64,000 nt of DNA from Theropithecus gelada (GCF_003255815.1 NC_037677.1:103334583-103398582); one strand, 5' to 3'. Numbered from the stretch's first letter, positions 46,135 to 58,691 are shown. Numbers and translations: made by a program. The notes: generated by a model from the sequence alone, not told the origin.

Positions 46135-46450
46135 TGGTATCCATGACCCTACACCGACTGGGTCCATCTCACTTTTGCTGCCTTATCTCCTGCCACACTG
46201 AAAGATGTTGCCATTGCCTGAAAGTGCCACATTCAATTCCTCCCCCCAACCCCGTGAGCCTCTGTAAGCTTCTGCCTTCAGCTTAAGATGCTCTTCTCCA
46301 GCTTCACCTAACCCCTGAATCGTAGTTTAAGACACAACTGAAAATTCACTTGCTCTGTTAAATATGCCTCATTTACAACAGGGAAAGCCTTTTCCTCCTG
46401 TCAGCAAGTGCTTGTTATAAATCCTGTAAGATCTTTATCAGAGTTTGTTA
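46135..46450 (+). repeat. L2 LINE fragment
   Basis: TGCTGCCTTATCTCCTGCCA, AGCTTCTGCCTTCAGCTTAA and AATTCACTTGCTCTGTTAAA in L2 3' order. Confidence 0.65.
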
Positions 46451-47619
46451 TAAAGAATTATTTTTGTGTTTTTCCAATGTGAAGGCATCCCCTTCCCCCA
46501 AGAGAGACACACAAACACCCAAATACAAAAGAACACACACAGAGATACTCAATGAAGCTACTGGAAGGTCTTCTCTTTACACACTTTCTATTCATAGTAT
46601 AGTTCCTGGTCTATAACAGACAGTCAAATGTGAAATGAAAGAAGGAAGGAATGAAGGAAAGACTAAAGAAATGGAAAGAAGTTAGGAGGAAAGGCAGGAA
46701 GGACAAGAGGGAGGAGATAAAGAGAAAGAAAGCAAAGGAGCTATAAAGGTCTGTGGGTTTTCTGAAGTACATTAATCATTGTCCTAGGGGCATTCCCAGA
46801 ACTCTACTTATTTAAACTCATTTTCCCAACTCAAAGAATCTGAGGGCTACCTGGCTTAATCACTCTTCATCTGGAGAAAAGAAGTCTCCTTAAGGCCCTG
46901 TCATTGCTGTCAATAAGTTTTCTCTGATTGATACATGGCCTGAAATTCAGAGCCTATGCTTGAAACATTAAATCCTACTTTCTTCTTCCACTAGGAAGCA
47001 GATATTTCCTAAAAAGGGTTTCATAACTTCCCTCATATAGACGTGGGATGTGCATTTGGACATTTTAATCAATAGAATCTGCTTGAATCCAGGCAGAAAG
47101 TGACCCTTTCATCAGCATTTCAGTTAAGTACTGCAGCGACTACTAGGCTTTGGGTGGTGACTCTCCCCACACTGAAACATTAACTGGATCCACAGGTGAC
47201 CTCTTCTGACAAGACCAGTCACGAGCATTAAAAAAGAAAATGAGTTGCTTGACAAGCCTAAATCCAGAAAGCTCAGCAGTTAACTGTTTTATTTCAAAAT
47301 GGGCCATTACATGTTGTTCAACTGTCCACCTTGTTTTAAGTTTTATCCTTGAAATGACTACCACCATTTATTCCCAGGAGAAACCCAGCACCCCAGAAAC
47401 ACAGGGTTAAAACTAGCATGCAAACCTATGTGCTCGGCTTATGGCTAGTGTCAACGGGAGGCAAAATAATTACCCTGGATTCAGCGTAGCTTTCCACGTG
47501 CTTATCGCCTCAAATAAATAGTAGCAGTTTTTTTGTTTTTTTTTTAAATCTTGTATTATCTTTAATGGCAAAGCTGTTGTTTCCAGTGACATCCCCTACT
47601 GCCTTATTAACAAACAAAA
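46451..47619. other. Intron with a GGAA-rich patch
   Basis: GAAGGAAGGAATGAAGGAAA-type purine sequence at about 46635-46735. No exon recognised. Confidence 0.5.
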
Positions 47620-47935
47620 AAAGATGCAAGGTCAGGTGCGGTGGTTCATGCCTGTAATCCCAGCACCTTGTGAGTCTAAGGCAGGCGGATAATGAGTCAA
47701 GTGATTGAGACCATCCTGGCCAACATGGTGAAATCCCGTCTCTACTAAAAATACAGAAATTAGCTGGGTGTGGTGGTGGGTGCTTGTAGTTCCAGCTACT
47801 CGGGAGGCTAAGGCAGGAAAATCCCTTGAACCTGGGAGGCAGAGGTTGCAGTGAGCCAAGTTCACACTACTGCACTCTAGCCTGGGCAACAAAGTGAGAC
47901 TCCATCTCAAAAAAAAGAAAAGAAAAAAGAGGCAA
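47620..47935 (+). repeat. Alu element
   Basis: Forward, somewhat diverged full-length Alu with (AAAAG)n tail. Confidence 0.9.
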
Positions 47936-49639
47936 GAGCAAAACAGAGTTCTTTGTTCTCCCCAAATCTACTGTGGCTAACAAACCTCCTTATTCTGCCT
48001 ACATGTTTTCTCATCTAAAGGAAAACAATTACAAACTACAAAACAAAACTTTACATATGAAAGTCAAACCACAGTGTTTCCAATAATTTTTATCTGATGA
48101 TGTCCTCATTCCTAGACCTGTGGTCCAAGAGTATCTCTAGCAGTCACAGATGATAAAGAATTATTGCTGCTTTTACTTTATGGCCCTAGTGAGTTCTTAA
48201 TTGTTGAGGCCAATCAATGCTAAATGTCTGTGTAAGTGCTGATTTTAACAGTCCTGTCATTGACCAGATACCTTGGAAAAGCATATCATTGCAGTTGACC
48301 CAAATGATATTACTCTAGACTACATATGCTCCTAAATTTTAGCTGGAGCTATGGAGTTAGGAGGTATTCTGTGTGTTTTGAGACCAACTACGGGTGTCAT
48401 CATCATCCTCATCATTAAACATCACCATCATCATCATTATAATCATCAAAGAAAAACAGCATCAACATAGAATTTAATACAAAATGAACTCTTCATGTTC
48501 TTACTTGCAGAATGAGATCTTGAGAGTGATACTCAAGCATCTCTATCCAAAGACGTTGGCAAATCTGACTTCTAGTATTAAGCACAAGAGATTGGGCACC
48601 TTTGCTTTATGCCTCTAGGTTATCCAGCATATATCACTGTCATAGTTCATAATGATTTGCTACATGTCTGCATAAATGACTCTCTTACTACACTGGACTC
48701 CCAAAGGCAAATGTTCTGTCTTTTATCACTGAACTCTCTATGCTTACCAAAGTACAGAGAAGCAAGTTTTCTCAGTAAATATAATACAACATTTTTGTAC
48801 CAGTCAGTATTTACTAATGTCCAATATAGGATGTTATTCATTTCTGGGACTCAGAACCTCTCTATAAATATACGATAAAAATTTTGTCTAGGATATTTTA
48901 ATTATAAAAATAGGTAATAGGTAGATGTATCTTGTATACCTTTATATTGCCTTTATGTTGAACCAGGAAAATGAACTCCCTTCTTGAACTGAATTTTATG
49001 GAAGGGAAAGGGAGTCTTTCTGTGCACATCCTGGTGTCTGCCTGGGATCTCCTCTCATCCTTCTTCTGCCTTCATAACTCTTATTGCTGTGGCTCAGCTG
49101 CAGATGACTGAAGTTGAAAATAGGCTTCTCAGCAGGGGTGCCACTTAAGCCAAGTTGGTTATCCTTTCTGAGACTTTCAGAATGATGAACATACTTTTGC
49201 ACAGAAAAAATTAGGCCATGTTACAATTGGTGAGTCATTTGTCAATCTCCTTTACTGACAGACTCAAACCTTTCTGTATCTCTGTGCTAGGCACCTGCAC
49301 GCCACAGACAGATTATCAAAAAGCATTAACTGAATGGTTTTTGAGAAAAGAGAAGTGCACAAACCAGCCATATCAGCATGTATTAATTTATCTGTATATG
49401 TAACTTTCGTTAAGTTAGTTAACATCTGTGCTGTCACTTTTTTAGTCTTTAAAATAAGTTAACATAATTTTTCCTATATTTTTCCTATAATATACATCTT
49501 TAAGTACCTAGAAGATTACTGGCACACAGCTAGGGCTCAGGAAAAATAGTTTATTTATTTATTCTCTTTTTCCCCCTTTTTATTTCAAGAAATGGGTGGG
49601 GGAATATTAATACCTAAGAAATTAAAATTTATGTTGGTA
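47936..49639. other. Intron, largely unrecognised
   Basis: An ATC/CATCAT-rich patch at about 48396-48450. A weak L2-like stretch near 48680-48760. No exon. Confidence 0.45.
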
Positions 49640-49935
49640 TTAAACAATTCTTGGCCAGGCGCAGTGGCTCACACCTGTAATCCGCGGATCACCTGAGGTC
49701 AGGAGTTTGAGACCAGACTGGCCAACATGGTGAAACCCTGTCTCTACTAAAAGTACAAAAATTAGCTGGTTGTGGTGGCGGGCGCCTGTAATCCCAGCTA
49801 CTCAGGAGGCTGAAGCAGGAGAATCGCTTGAACCCAGGAGGTGGAGGTTGCAGTGAGCCGAGATCGTGCCACTGTACTCCAGCATGGGCAACAAGAGCAA
49901 GAGTCTGTCTCAAAAAAAAAAAAAAAATTCTTGAC
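49640..49935 (+). repeat. Alu with internal 5' deletion
   Basis: GGCTCACACCTGTAATCC joins directly to GCGGATCACCTGAGG, so about two dozen consensus bases are missing. AATTCTTG repeats at both flanks. Confidence 0.92.
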
Positions 49936-51764
49936 ATATCATGGATGTCTAACAGAAATGATTTATCAAAATTATTTATTGTCATAAGTCAATAGACAGA
50001 AAATGAGTCAGTGGTTCAGAGATCAATTATATGAATATATAAAATTTAATTATTCATTCATTTATTTAGTCAGTGAAACATTCCAAACCCCTACTATGGA
50101 ATAAGAATGAGAGCTCCATAATTACTGCATTGAAGAGCTTTAGAACTACAGAAGAGGCAGTGACCCAATGAAGCAAGGGTTCTAACATTCAAGGTGCTAT
50201 TTGAAGACACAGGAGGAATGACCTTTCACCTGCATATGGAAACCCAGAGGAAAAGCAAGGTCCAGGAACCCTTTGGAGTAAATGAATCAAATCTTCAAGT
50301 ATATGCAGCAATAGGATCAATGGACAGAAGGGGTGAACAGCATTCTAATTACAGGAAAATAGCAGGTACTGGGGCCCTAGTTCAAAGAGAGGATGACCCA
50401 TATAGGCATCTATTGTAAGTCAATAGGCTGGATCCAGTGTTCCCAAAGTAGGTTAGTAAAAGAAAACTGGAAAGATACCAGGGTTCCAATCAAAAAGCAC
50501 CTTTTGCATAATGCTAAGGTTTTGTATTTGATCCTGAAAGCCATGAGATGGCACTAAAGAAAGGTAAGCATATACATTTATAAACAGGTGAAAAGAACTT
50601 CAGTCCTGGTCTACGTGTGGTCCTCGCTATTGAGGGAGTATGAGGTGAAGTTGCACAGTTCATCTAGCTGAGTTTTGTTGATGACAACAAGACAAAGCCC
50701 ATTGAAGCCTCCTGCATCTATGCTTCCAGTATCTTAAGTAGGTGTTCACATTTAGGAGCTATTTTGAAACAAAGCCTAAAGATCACTGAAGACAAGAATA
50801 TGAAGAAAAATAAATCACACCCTGAAATAGTATACCAGTGATGTGAGCAGTGCAACATCAGCCTTCTGAAATACAATCGGCCAAATGCAGCCTGTGTAGA
50901 CATTTTCTACAGAGAAACTCAGAAATGTCACTAGTTTATCATTTGCCTGGCATTTTGTCCAAGTTTATACCAGCTTAATAGAGTGCCTAATAAATGCTGC
51001 AGAGCCACAAAATGTCCTGATGTAGATAACTGCAGAGCAAGTATTACAAAATAAATATCATGATATGATAGCACCTATTTATTCAGATTCAGAATTGCAG
51101 TTAATAGTATATGGGAAGGAACGAGGAGGGACCTGCAGAGGAACAGGAGCTGGAAGGATAGAGACCCCTGCCTTCCTCTTCATGTTCCCACAGCCCCTCT
51201 TCATAAACAAAGCCCATGAGGGCAAGAGGTCCTGTCTGCTACCAAAGTGCCTGGCAGGTATTGGCAGTGAGATACCTTGGTTTCCTCTCCTACAGTCAAG
51301 GGTTTTCCCATCACCTGCCACCATAATTAGCCCTCAGACAAACATCTTCAAGATAATCCTGGTTAAGGCCACAGCTTTTGTCTTTGAATACAGCATCTTA
51401 GCCTGCGGTCTCATCTGCTGTCCAACAAGGGCAAATGGGCCAGATAATCTACAAAGCAGCCTAAGGTGCCATTTAACCTCCCCCTTAAGCCAAAGAAACA
51501 TGTCTGCTTTCTGCTTTTATTCCCCTGGCCCCCCCACACTGTCACATTGGTTCCCCAGAACCAAAGGTACCTACTAAAAATAACAAATACATAGATCAGT
51601 AAATAAACAGACAGATAAAAGTGATGCTTAATCTCTTCAATGCATCATGGCCTACTGAGAATCAGCATTGCCAGCATCCTGAAGCCCTCTATATGCTGCA
51701 TTTTGTCATCTTTACTGCCCAAAGCAGAAGCCCAAGTGTTTATTTCTATGATGTCTGCAGCAAA
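49936..51764. other. Intron with a 170-codon plus-strand open frame
   Basis: The frame at 51065-51577 is the longest open frame in the window, antisense to SORCS1, with no recognised domain, no nearby splice sites and some L2-like wording near 51210-51260. I do not call it a gene. Confidence 0.45.
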
Positions 51765-51806
51765 GTGTGTGTGTGTGTGTGTGTGCATGTGAGTGTGTGT
51801 GTGTAG
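51765..51806. repeat. (GT)n microsatellite
   Basis: Two GT runs separated by CATGTGA. Confidence 0.95.
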
Positions 51807-52028
51807 GTGTAGGGGAGCAAAGTGAGGCATGCAAGTCTGACCTGGAATGAAGAAATACATAAAGCTCAGGAGGGCAGTGAGGAGGTGAACATGTTTATTG
51901 AGCAAAGGGCTTGGTAAATAGGACTAAAAGTTTAAACAACAATGACTTTGCTTTTTCCATCAGTGTTTGCATTTTTGTGTTTCCTTCTTATTTCTCCACT
52001 TTTATGCTTCCCTCTCTTTGTTGTTTCT

Positions 52029-52031
<3 letters not shown>

Positions 52032-52080
<49 letters not shown>

Positions 52081-52085
52081 TATAT
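52032..52085. repeat. (TA)n microsatellite
   Basis: About 20 uninterrupted TA units then ACACATATATAT and a T run. Self-complementary and likely length-variable. Confidence 0.95.
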
Positions 52086-52103
52086 TTTTTTTTTTTTTTA
52101 AAG

Positions 52104-52370
52104 AGGAGGATGGTGCAGGCATGGTGGCTTACACACTTTAGGAGGCCGAGGCAGGTGGATCACTTGAGGTTGGAAGTTCGAGATGAGCCTGGCCAACATG
52201 ATGAAACTCCATCTCTACTAAAAATACAAAAATTAGCCAGGTATGGTGGCACATGTCTGTAATCCCAGATACTCAGGAGGCTGAGGCAGGTGGATCGCTT
52301 GAACCCTGAACCCGGGAGGTGGAGGTTGCAGTGAGCTGAAATCATGCCACTGGACTCAAGAAAAAAAAAG
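52104..52370 (+). repeat. Deleted Alu element
   Basis: Forward Alu lacking part of both arms (GGTGGCTTACACACTTTAGG; right end jumps from GCCACTGGACTC to the A tail). Abuts the TA/T run. Confidence 0.88.
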
Positions 52371-53345
52371 GATAAAAGTATGTGGGGGTCCAGAGAGGGA
52401 CCATGCCCAGATCAGTGCTCCTGATCCCCACACAAAAATCACAATGCCAATGAGATACAGAGAAATGCATTTCAACTGATCAAAGAGCATGAGATTAAGG
52501 TAAAGGAAAAGCTTAAAATATTTTTAATAAGGTTTCTTTTTATCTTTTTAAACTTTAGTGGTATCATACCCTGCGTATTTTTAGCAACTTGTTAAATGTA
52601 CTCAATAATATATCTTAGAGATGGTTGCACACCAGAACATAAAATTAATGAGATAAATCTCTATTTTATTGCAACCTATTAAATGAAAATATCCAATTCA
52701 TTCAGTCATTGTCTATTGATGGACCCAAAGAAAAAATATACATAAATACGAAAAATAACTGGAGATACACATTAAAAATTCATAATTGTAGTCACTTTTG
52801 GTAGAGTTTGGGGGTTGTGGGTAATAGTCAAAGGGATCCTTATCCTTATCAGTAATTTAAGAATTTTTATAAGGAAGATGTATATATGCAATACTCTAAT
52901 AATTAATACATCTGTACTATTAATAAAAAGAAAATATTCTCCATCTGGAAAATAAAGTCTAAGTGGGTAGTAAATGTGCACAAATCACAAAGGGAGAGAA
53001 AAAAGGATGAGTGGCATTTCCGTAGGGAGGAGACCTGGGATTTTCTTAAATCTTGAATACTTACAAGTCTGACACCATCTTAGTAAGAGGGCCAGGAAGG
53101 TGAAAGCCTGGAAGGGTTCTGGTCAGAGAAGCAGTGCTAAGGACCTCCTGGAGGGGCATGCTTGTGTTGACGTTAAATTCAGCAGAAGAAAGGAGTCTGG
53201 AGACCCTGCATGGGGCCAGAGGGGCCACAGTAACAGAAGACAGGGAGAAGAGAGAACCTCTCCACTTCCCCTCTCTTTATCCATTTCTGTTAAGGACAAA
53301 GAACTTCAGACTACAGGGTAGAGCAAATATAAGTTTAAAGGAATT
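52371..53345. other. Intron, possible very old LINE sequence
   Basis: 52500-52980 has A+T-rich wording reminiscent of old L1 (TTTGGTAGAGTTTGGGGGTT), but I cannot assign it firmly. No exon. Confidence 0.4.
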
Positions 53346-53479
53346 GATCAGTGCAGTGGCTCACACCTGTAATCCCTGTATTTTGGGAGGCTGAGATGGG
53401 AGGATTGCTTGAGTCCAGGAGTCTGAGACCAGCCTGGGCAACAAAACCAGACCCCATCTCTATTAAAAAGGTTTTAAAA
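53346..53479 (+). repeat. Alu monomer (FLAM type)
   Basis: One forward arm ending TCTCTATTAAAAAGG. Confidence 0.85.
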
Positions 53480-53622
53480 GTCCGGGCACAGTGGCTCACG
53501 TCTGTAATCCCAGGATCTCACTATACTGCCTCAGCTGGTCTTGAACTCCTGGACTCAAGCAGTGCTTCCACTGTGGCCTCCCAAAGTACTGAGATTACAG
53601 GGGTGAGCTGCTGTGGCCAGTC
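53480..53622. repeat. Head-to-head Alu chimera (inverted ends)
   Basis: Begins as forward Alu 5' end (GGGCACAGTGGCTCACGTCT, GTAATCCCAG), then switches at about 53513 to reverse Alu sequence (GGTCTTGAACTCCTGG to GATTACAGGGGTGAGC, TGTGGCC). Both ends derive from the Alu 5' region, so they pair into a hairpin. Confidence 0.85.
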
Positions 53623-53834
53623 AGGGACTGTTTTAAAAGGCAAGGTTAGTGGACTAGGTATTTGAACTATACACTCACTATGGATGACCAAAAAGGTTGG
53701 GTAAATATTTAAAGTAATAAGAGATCTACCAAGGAAATAAAAGAATTATGAGGCCAAAAACTGAGAGAAGATGGAAATTCAGAGAAGGAAGTCCAGAGTT
53801 TGGCCCACTTTTCCCCTGGGGAAAACTGCCATTA
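53623..53834. other. Short intron segment, no feature recognised
   Basis: Unique-looking sequence between two Alus. Confidence 0.5.
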
Positions 53835-54128
53835 TCTTGGCTACGCATGGTGGCTCACGCCTGTAATCCCAGCACTTTGGGAGTCCAGGGCAGGCGGATC
53901 ACTTGAGGTCAGTCTGGCCAACATGGTGAAACCTCGTCTCACTAAAAATACAAAAGCTATCCTGGCATGGTGGCACATACCTGCAATCCCAGCTACTCGG
54001 GAGGCTGAGGAAGGAGAATCGCTTGAACCCGGGAGGCAGAGGCTGCAGCGAGCCAAGACTGCACTACTGCACTCCAGTGTGGGAGACAGAGAGACACTCT
54101 GTCTCAAAAAAAAAAAAAAAAAAAAAAG
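53835..54128 (+). repeat. Alu element
   Basis: Forward Alu with a small internal deletion in the first arm (GGTCAGTCTGGCCAACATGG) and an A22-type tail. Confidence 0.92.
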
Positions 54129-54133
54129 GAATT

Positions 54134-54462
54134 GAAAATTTAAACAAGGCCGGGCGCGGTGGCTCAAGCCTGTAATCCCAGCACTTTGGGAGGCCCAGGC
54201 GGGTGGATCATGAGGTCAGAAGACTGAGACCATCCTGGCTAAGACAGTGAAACCCCGTCTCTACTAAAAATACAAAAACAAAATTAGCCGGGCATAGTGT
54301 CGGGCGCCTGTAGTTCCAGCTACTCGGGAGGCTGAGGCAGGAGAATGGCGTCAACCCGGGAGGCGGAGCTTGCAGTGAGCCGTGATCGCGCCACTGAGCT
54401 CCAATTGGGCAACAGAGCCCGACTCCGTCTCAAAAATAAATAAATAAAAAGAAAATTTAAAC
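54134..54462 (+). repeat. Young AluY with perfect 12 bp target-site duplication
   Basis: GAAAATTTAAAC at 54134-54145 and 54451-54462. The body starts GGCCGGGCGCGGTGGCTCAA, sharing the AAG variant of the AluYR type, but lacks the other AluYR changes seen at 18577. Tail is (AAAT)n. Confidence 0.93.
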
Positions 54463-54884
54463 CTGAGCATTTTGCTGCTGGAGATAACCTGACCCCATGG
54501 AAATAATATTCCGTAAGAGAATTCCAGAACAGGTATCTCCACACGTTTTGTTTGAACACCTCAAGCAAGGCGGGGAAAGTAGGCACACCCACTACATGAT
54601 GGTTTCTTAGATGTACGTTGTGGAAATGCAGTACAGTACTTACACACTAACTTTAGAAAATATACACAAAATAGAAACTAAAATAGGAGCAAAGAATAAT
54701 CAGAAAGTATCTTTTTCCCACACCTCAGTAAATCACCAATTACCCCACTAGGGTACGGGTGCAGGTAAGTCACCATAGAGACTATTGCTCCAAACTGAGG
54801 ATTCCTGGGATATCCTTAATATTTAACACCAGGCATGGCAGATGGTTGATTCTGAATTAATTTTTTAATGAATAAATGAATAAA
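54463..54884. other. Intron, no feature recognised
   Basis: No exon or repeat recognised. Confidence 0.5.
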
Positions 54885-55050
54885 TTTTTGAATATGTTTA
54901 CTGAGTAACTACAAATGCTAGATGTAGTTCTAGGCATTAGGGGTTTAGCACTGAATAAAACAGAACAATCCCTGTACCTCATGAAGCTTACAATTCAATA
55001 GGAAAGACAGGGAAATTAAAAATAAACATGTCAGGTGATGCTCACAATAC
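54885..55050 (-). repeat. L2 LINE fragment
   Basis: Reverse L2: GTTTACTGAGTAACTACAAA, GTAGTTCTAGGCATTAGGG, GAATAAAACAGAACAATCCC, CTCATGAAGCTTACAATTC. Confidence 0.8.
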
Positions 55051-55814
55051 TTCTCGAAAGCTGTGTTAGGAAAAATATATAAAATACAAAGCATTTTGCT
55101 ATATCAGAAAAAAACAAAAAAAAAAACAAAAAAAAAAACATTGTTCCATGGTGTCAATCAATGGCTGGTTTCCATCTATTAAGTGTGAGATTGATGTCAC
55201 ATAGGGCTGCAAGGCTGTGCTCTTGTCGGTGTCCTGCTCATCAATTGTCAACAACTTGGATGAAAATACATGTTGTATGCCTAGAAAATTCACACATGAC
55301 ACAAATTCAGGAAAAATAATGACAAGATAAGAGAAAGACAGTATTATCTCTGAAAGTAATTTACTTGCCTAAGGGCACATGGCTAATAAAAGATACAATC
55401 AGACTGGAACCTAGGCATTCTAATTTCTCTAAGGCTCCATATGCCACCTGTAAAAAGGGTAGAGATAATAGTACCGAATAATACGATTGTCGTGAAGGCA
55501 AAAGACAAAATATGTGTAGCTACTACTGCTGTCAACAGTATGAATTAAGGAATCCTTTAGAGACAGAAAGTCTGTTAGAGAGTAACTAGTTCAAACACCT
55601 CCTGTAAGAAAGCCCAGGCTTCCAGAGAGCAAATACCACGTCCAAAGTCATACCACTCAGAGTGTATCAAGGTTGGAATTACTAACCCAGGTCCTTAACT
55701 CATCTCAATAATTCTTTTCATGGAAAAAAAAAAAAATTACCCTTTAGTGTCTGAGGCAAGACGGTGTTAACTAGGAAGGTAATGTGCCTGTCTTACACAC
55801 TAAAAAGATAAGGA
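55051..55814. other. Intron with weak MIR-like pieces
   Basis: A run interrupted by C at about 55108-55138. MIR-like wording near 55360-55540 (GCCTAAGGGCACATGGCTAA). No exon. Confidence 0.45.
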
Positions 55815-56116
55815 GAAGCTGGACATGGTGACTCACATCTGTAATTCTAGCACTTTGAGAGGCTAAGGCAGGTGGACTGCTTGAAGCCAGGAGTTCAAGA
55901 CCAGCCTGGTCAACATGGCAAAACCTTGTCTCTATTAAAAACACAAAACTTAGCTGGGCATGGTGGCATGCACCTGTAATCCCAGCTACTTGAGAGGGTG
56001 AGGCAGGAGAATCACCTGAACCCAGGAAGCAGAGAGGTTGCAGTAAACCAAGATCGTGTCACAGTAATCCTGCCTGGGCGACACAGTGAGACTCTATGTC
56101 TCAAAAAAAAAAATTA
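55815..56116 (+). repeat. Alu element
   Basis: Forward, diverged Alu, followed by a TC and TA run at 56136-56185 grown next to its tail. Confidence 0.9.
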
Positions 56117-56743
56117 TATGTATACATACGTGTATGTCTCTCTCTCTGTCTCTCTCTCTCTCTCATATATTCATATATATATATGTATGGAGAAATAATG
56201 GAAAATCCTGACATTTCAACATCCTGCAAGCATTATATGTATTGGAAGTCATGAGCCTGGACATATTTGAGGGGTCCCATGTCCCAGAGATGGGAAACAG
56301 ACTAGATATTAATTTCTTCAGCTTAGACGTTAAATAGCAGGGTTTCTAAGTTTGAAGGTGGCTTTTTTGCAGTCACTTGCAAAATGACTAATAAATTCTT
56401 TCCCTTCTCAGAAAACACAGTGTCATTTTTTACACGGGCAGTCAGTGCCTGGCCTGTAGGTAAGGCTCGTTTAGCTATCCTTATAGTCGCTTTTCCATAC
56501 TTCATCAGATTATTATGACACAAAGCCTTCTCTTGCTTTATTGTTGGGTATTGGTACTTCTGCAAAAATACACTAAGAGGCTATTGCTCTCAAATTCTTC
56601 AATTGAGAAGGAAAAGAGATCCAGTCAGTAAAGCTTGGAAGGGAGTAAGAATAGAATTGGGTTAGACATAGGAGGAAATTAGATTGATCTTCATCGCAGA
56701 GGCAATTTCTGGGGTGTGAAATGGCAGCTGCTCTCCTTAGTAG
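56117..56743. other. Intron with (TC)n and (TA)n patch
   Basis: (CT)n at 56138-56164, TATATA near 56170-56185. No exon. Confidence 0.5.
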
Positions 56744-57411
56744 AGGTTGAGCATCCCTTATCTGAAGTACTTGGGACCAGAAGGTTTCAGATTTGGGGTT
56801 TTATTTTTCAGATTTTACAATGTCTGTATATACATACCGAGATATCTTAGGGATGGAACCCAAGTCTAAACACAAAATCCATTTATGTTTTATAACACCT
56901 TGTACGTATAACCAGAAGATAATTTTATACCTTTTTTTATTTTGAGATGGAGTCTAGCTCTGTCTCCCAGGCTGGAGTGCAGTGGCACAATCTCGGCTCA
57001 CTGCAGCCTCTGTCTTCTGGGTTCAAGTGATTCTCATGCCTCAGCCTCCCAAGTGGCTGGGACTATAGGCGCATGTCACCACACTCGGCTAATTTTTGTA
57101 TTTTTAGTGGAAATGAGGTTTCACCATGTTGGCCAGGTTGGTCTCAAACTCCTGACCTCAAGTGGTCCGCCCGCCTCAGCCTTCCAAAGTGCTGGGATTA
57201 CAGGTGTGAGTCACCATGCCTGGCCAATTTTATACAATATGTTTAGTAGTTTTGTGCATAAAACCAAGTTGTGACTGCATTTCGACCAGAACCTATGGCA
57301 CGAAGTATGGTATGAAATTTCCCACTTCTGACACTATGTTGTCACTCAAAAGGTGTCAGATTTTGGAGCATTTAGGGTTGGGATTTTCAAATTAGGGATG
57401 TACTACCTGTA
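56744..57411 (+). mobile_element. Tigger-type DNA transposon (copy 2), split by an Alu
   Basis: Opens GGTTGAGCATCCCTTATCTG and closes AAATTAGGGATGTACTACCT. Internal wording (GGGACCAGAAGG, GATATCTTAGGGATGG, CAAGTCTAAACACAAAATCC, ATTTTGGAGCATTTAGG) is the same family as 8404-8909. The Alu splits it at its AATTTTATAC site. Confidence 0.82.
56921..57235 (-). repeat. Alu inserted in Tigger-type element, 10 bp target-site duplication
   Basis: AATTTTATAC at 56921-56930 and 57226-57235 bracket a reverse Alu. Confidence 0.95.
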
Positions 57412-57969
57412 CTTTGTTTGTTGACGAATAATTCCTGGAGTTCTGAGTACAAGGTGTGAAGGGATTTGGGCCTGGGCAAACACAGGGAAGCTATTTTGTG
57501 AAAATACTTTGAAGGCTGTGCCAGTTTGCTTTTGAACTCATATTAATTGCTTGGCCAAGGAAACCAGTGTGATGACAAAAAATGAAAACCATACCTTTTC
57601 ATTTATCTCATTTTTGGGTTTGTTTTTAAATCAGTAGTCCACTATGAATTCCTAAAGCTGGTTTTGAAAATATCTCAATGTGACAAAGAAAAGAGAGAAG
57701 GGGAGGAGGGAAAGGGAAGGAGAGGGAGTAAAAGAGAACATGGAAAACAGAGGATAGGAGAATGAGAAGAGCAAATGAAGGCATTGGAGATGGAATGAGA
57801 ATAGAAAGGGAGGAAAGAGAAGCCAGAGAGAGGAGACTTTCTTCGCTGTGACTATTCCACAGGGGTCACCATGCCCTCCTGCTGCCTGGCTGCTACCAAT
57901 CCCACCACAGCACCATCCATCTGGAAACCATCCATCTGGAAATATGCTTGACTGCTTTATTATTATCAT
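57412..57969. other. Intron with a 150 bp purine-rich tract
   Basis: GA-rich at about 57680-57835. A 15 bp doublet of ACCATCCATCTGGAA lies at about 57910-57940. No exon. Confidence 0.6.
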
Positions 57970-58328
57970 TATTTGTTTATTTTATTTTACTTTACTATTT
58001 TATTTTATTTTATTTTATTTTATTTTTATTTTATTTTATCGAGAAGAAGTCTCGTTCTGTCATCTAGACTGGAGTGCAGAGTGCAATGGTGTGATCTCAG
58101 CTCACTGCAACCTCTGCCTCCCAGGTCAAGCGATTCTCCTGCCTCAGTCTCCTGAGTAGCTGGAACTACAGGCGTGCACCACCATGCCCGGCTAATTTTT
58201 GTATTTTTAGTGGAGATGGGGTTTCACCATGTTGGTCAGACTGATCTTGAACTCCTGACCTCAAGTGATCCACCCATCTTGGCCTCCTAAAGTGCTGGGA
58301 TGATAGGTGTAAGCCACCACACCCGGCC
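57970..58328 (-). repeat. Alu with (TTTTA)n tail
   Basis: Reverse Alu preceded by a TTTTA pentamer array at about 57977-58038. Confidence 0.92.
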
Positions 58329-58691
58329 TGTGTAATTTATTTAAATAGCACGCTTTAAAAATAACACCGCTTTGAAAAATCTGACTGCAAAAGGAATATA
58401 TATTCATTGAAAATATAATATTAAGTATACAGAAGTATAAAAAGGAAAGTAAAACATTCTTACAATCCCTCCATCTAGAATTAACCACCTTTAATATTTT
58501 GCTGTTGATCCTTCAGTACTTTTTCAGTGTTTGTGTAGGCACTCCTTTTTCTTTTTAAGACTTTTGCATCATATCATGAACAGAGCATAACACATAATGT
58601 AATATTAGAATGCACTGTTTTGCCAGCTGTACAATATTATATAGTTGACTTAGTTTTCTGATCACAGAGTGTTGGTAATATCTATCGTTTT
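58329..58691. repeat. Old unassigned LINE-like sequence
   Basis: Wording such as ACAATCCCTCCATCTAGAAT, AACCACCTTTAATATTTTGC and TTAGAATGCACTGTTTTGCC resembles a common ancient LINE region; it appears to resume after the Alu at about 59000. Family not fixed. Confidence 0.45.

Noticed and set aside
51065..51577. 170-codon plus-strand open frame, the longest in the window
   Set aside because: No recognised domain, mixed low-complexity composition, no splice or promoter context, antisense inside a SORCS1 intron. Length alone is compatible with chance plus L2-like content.
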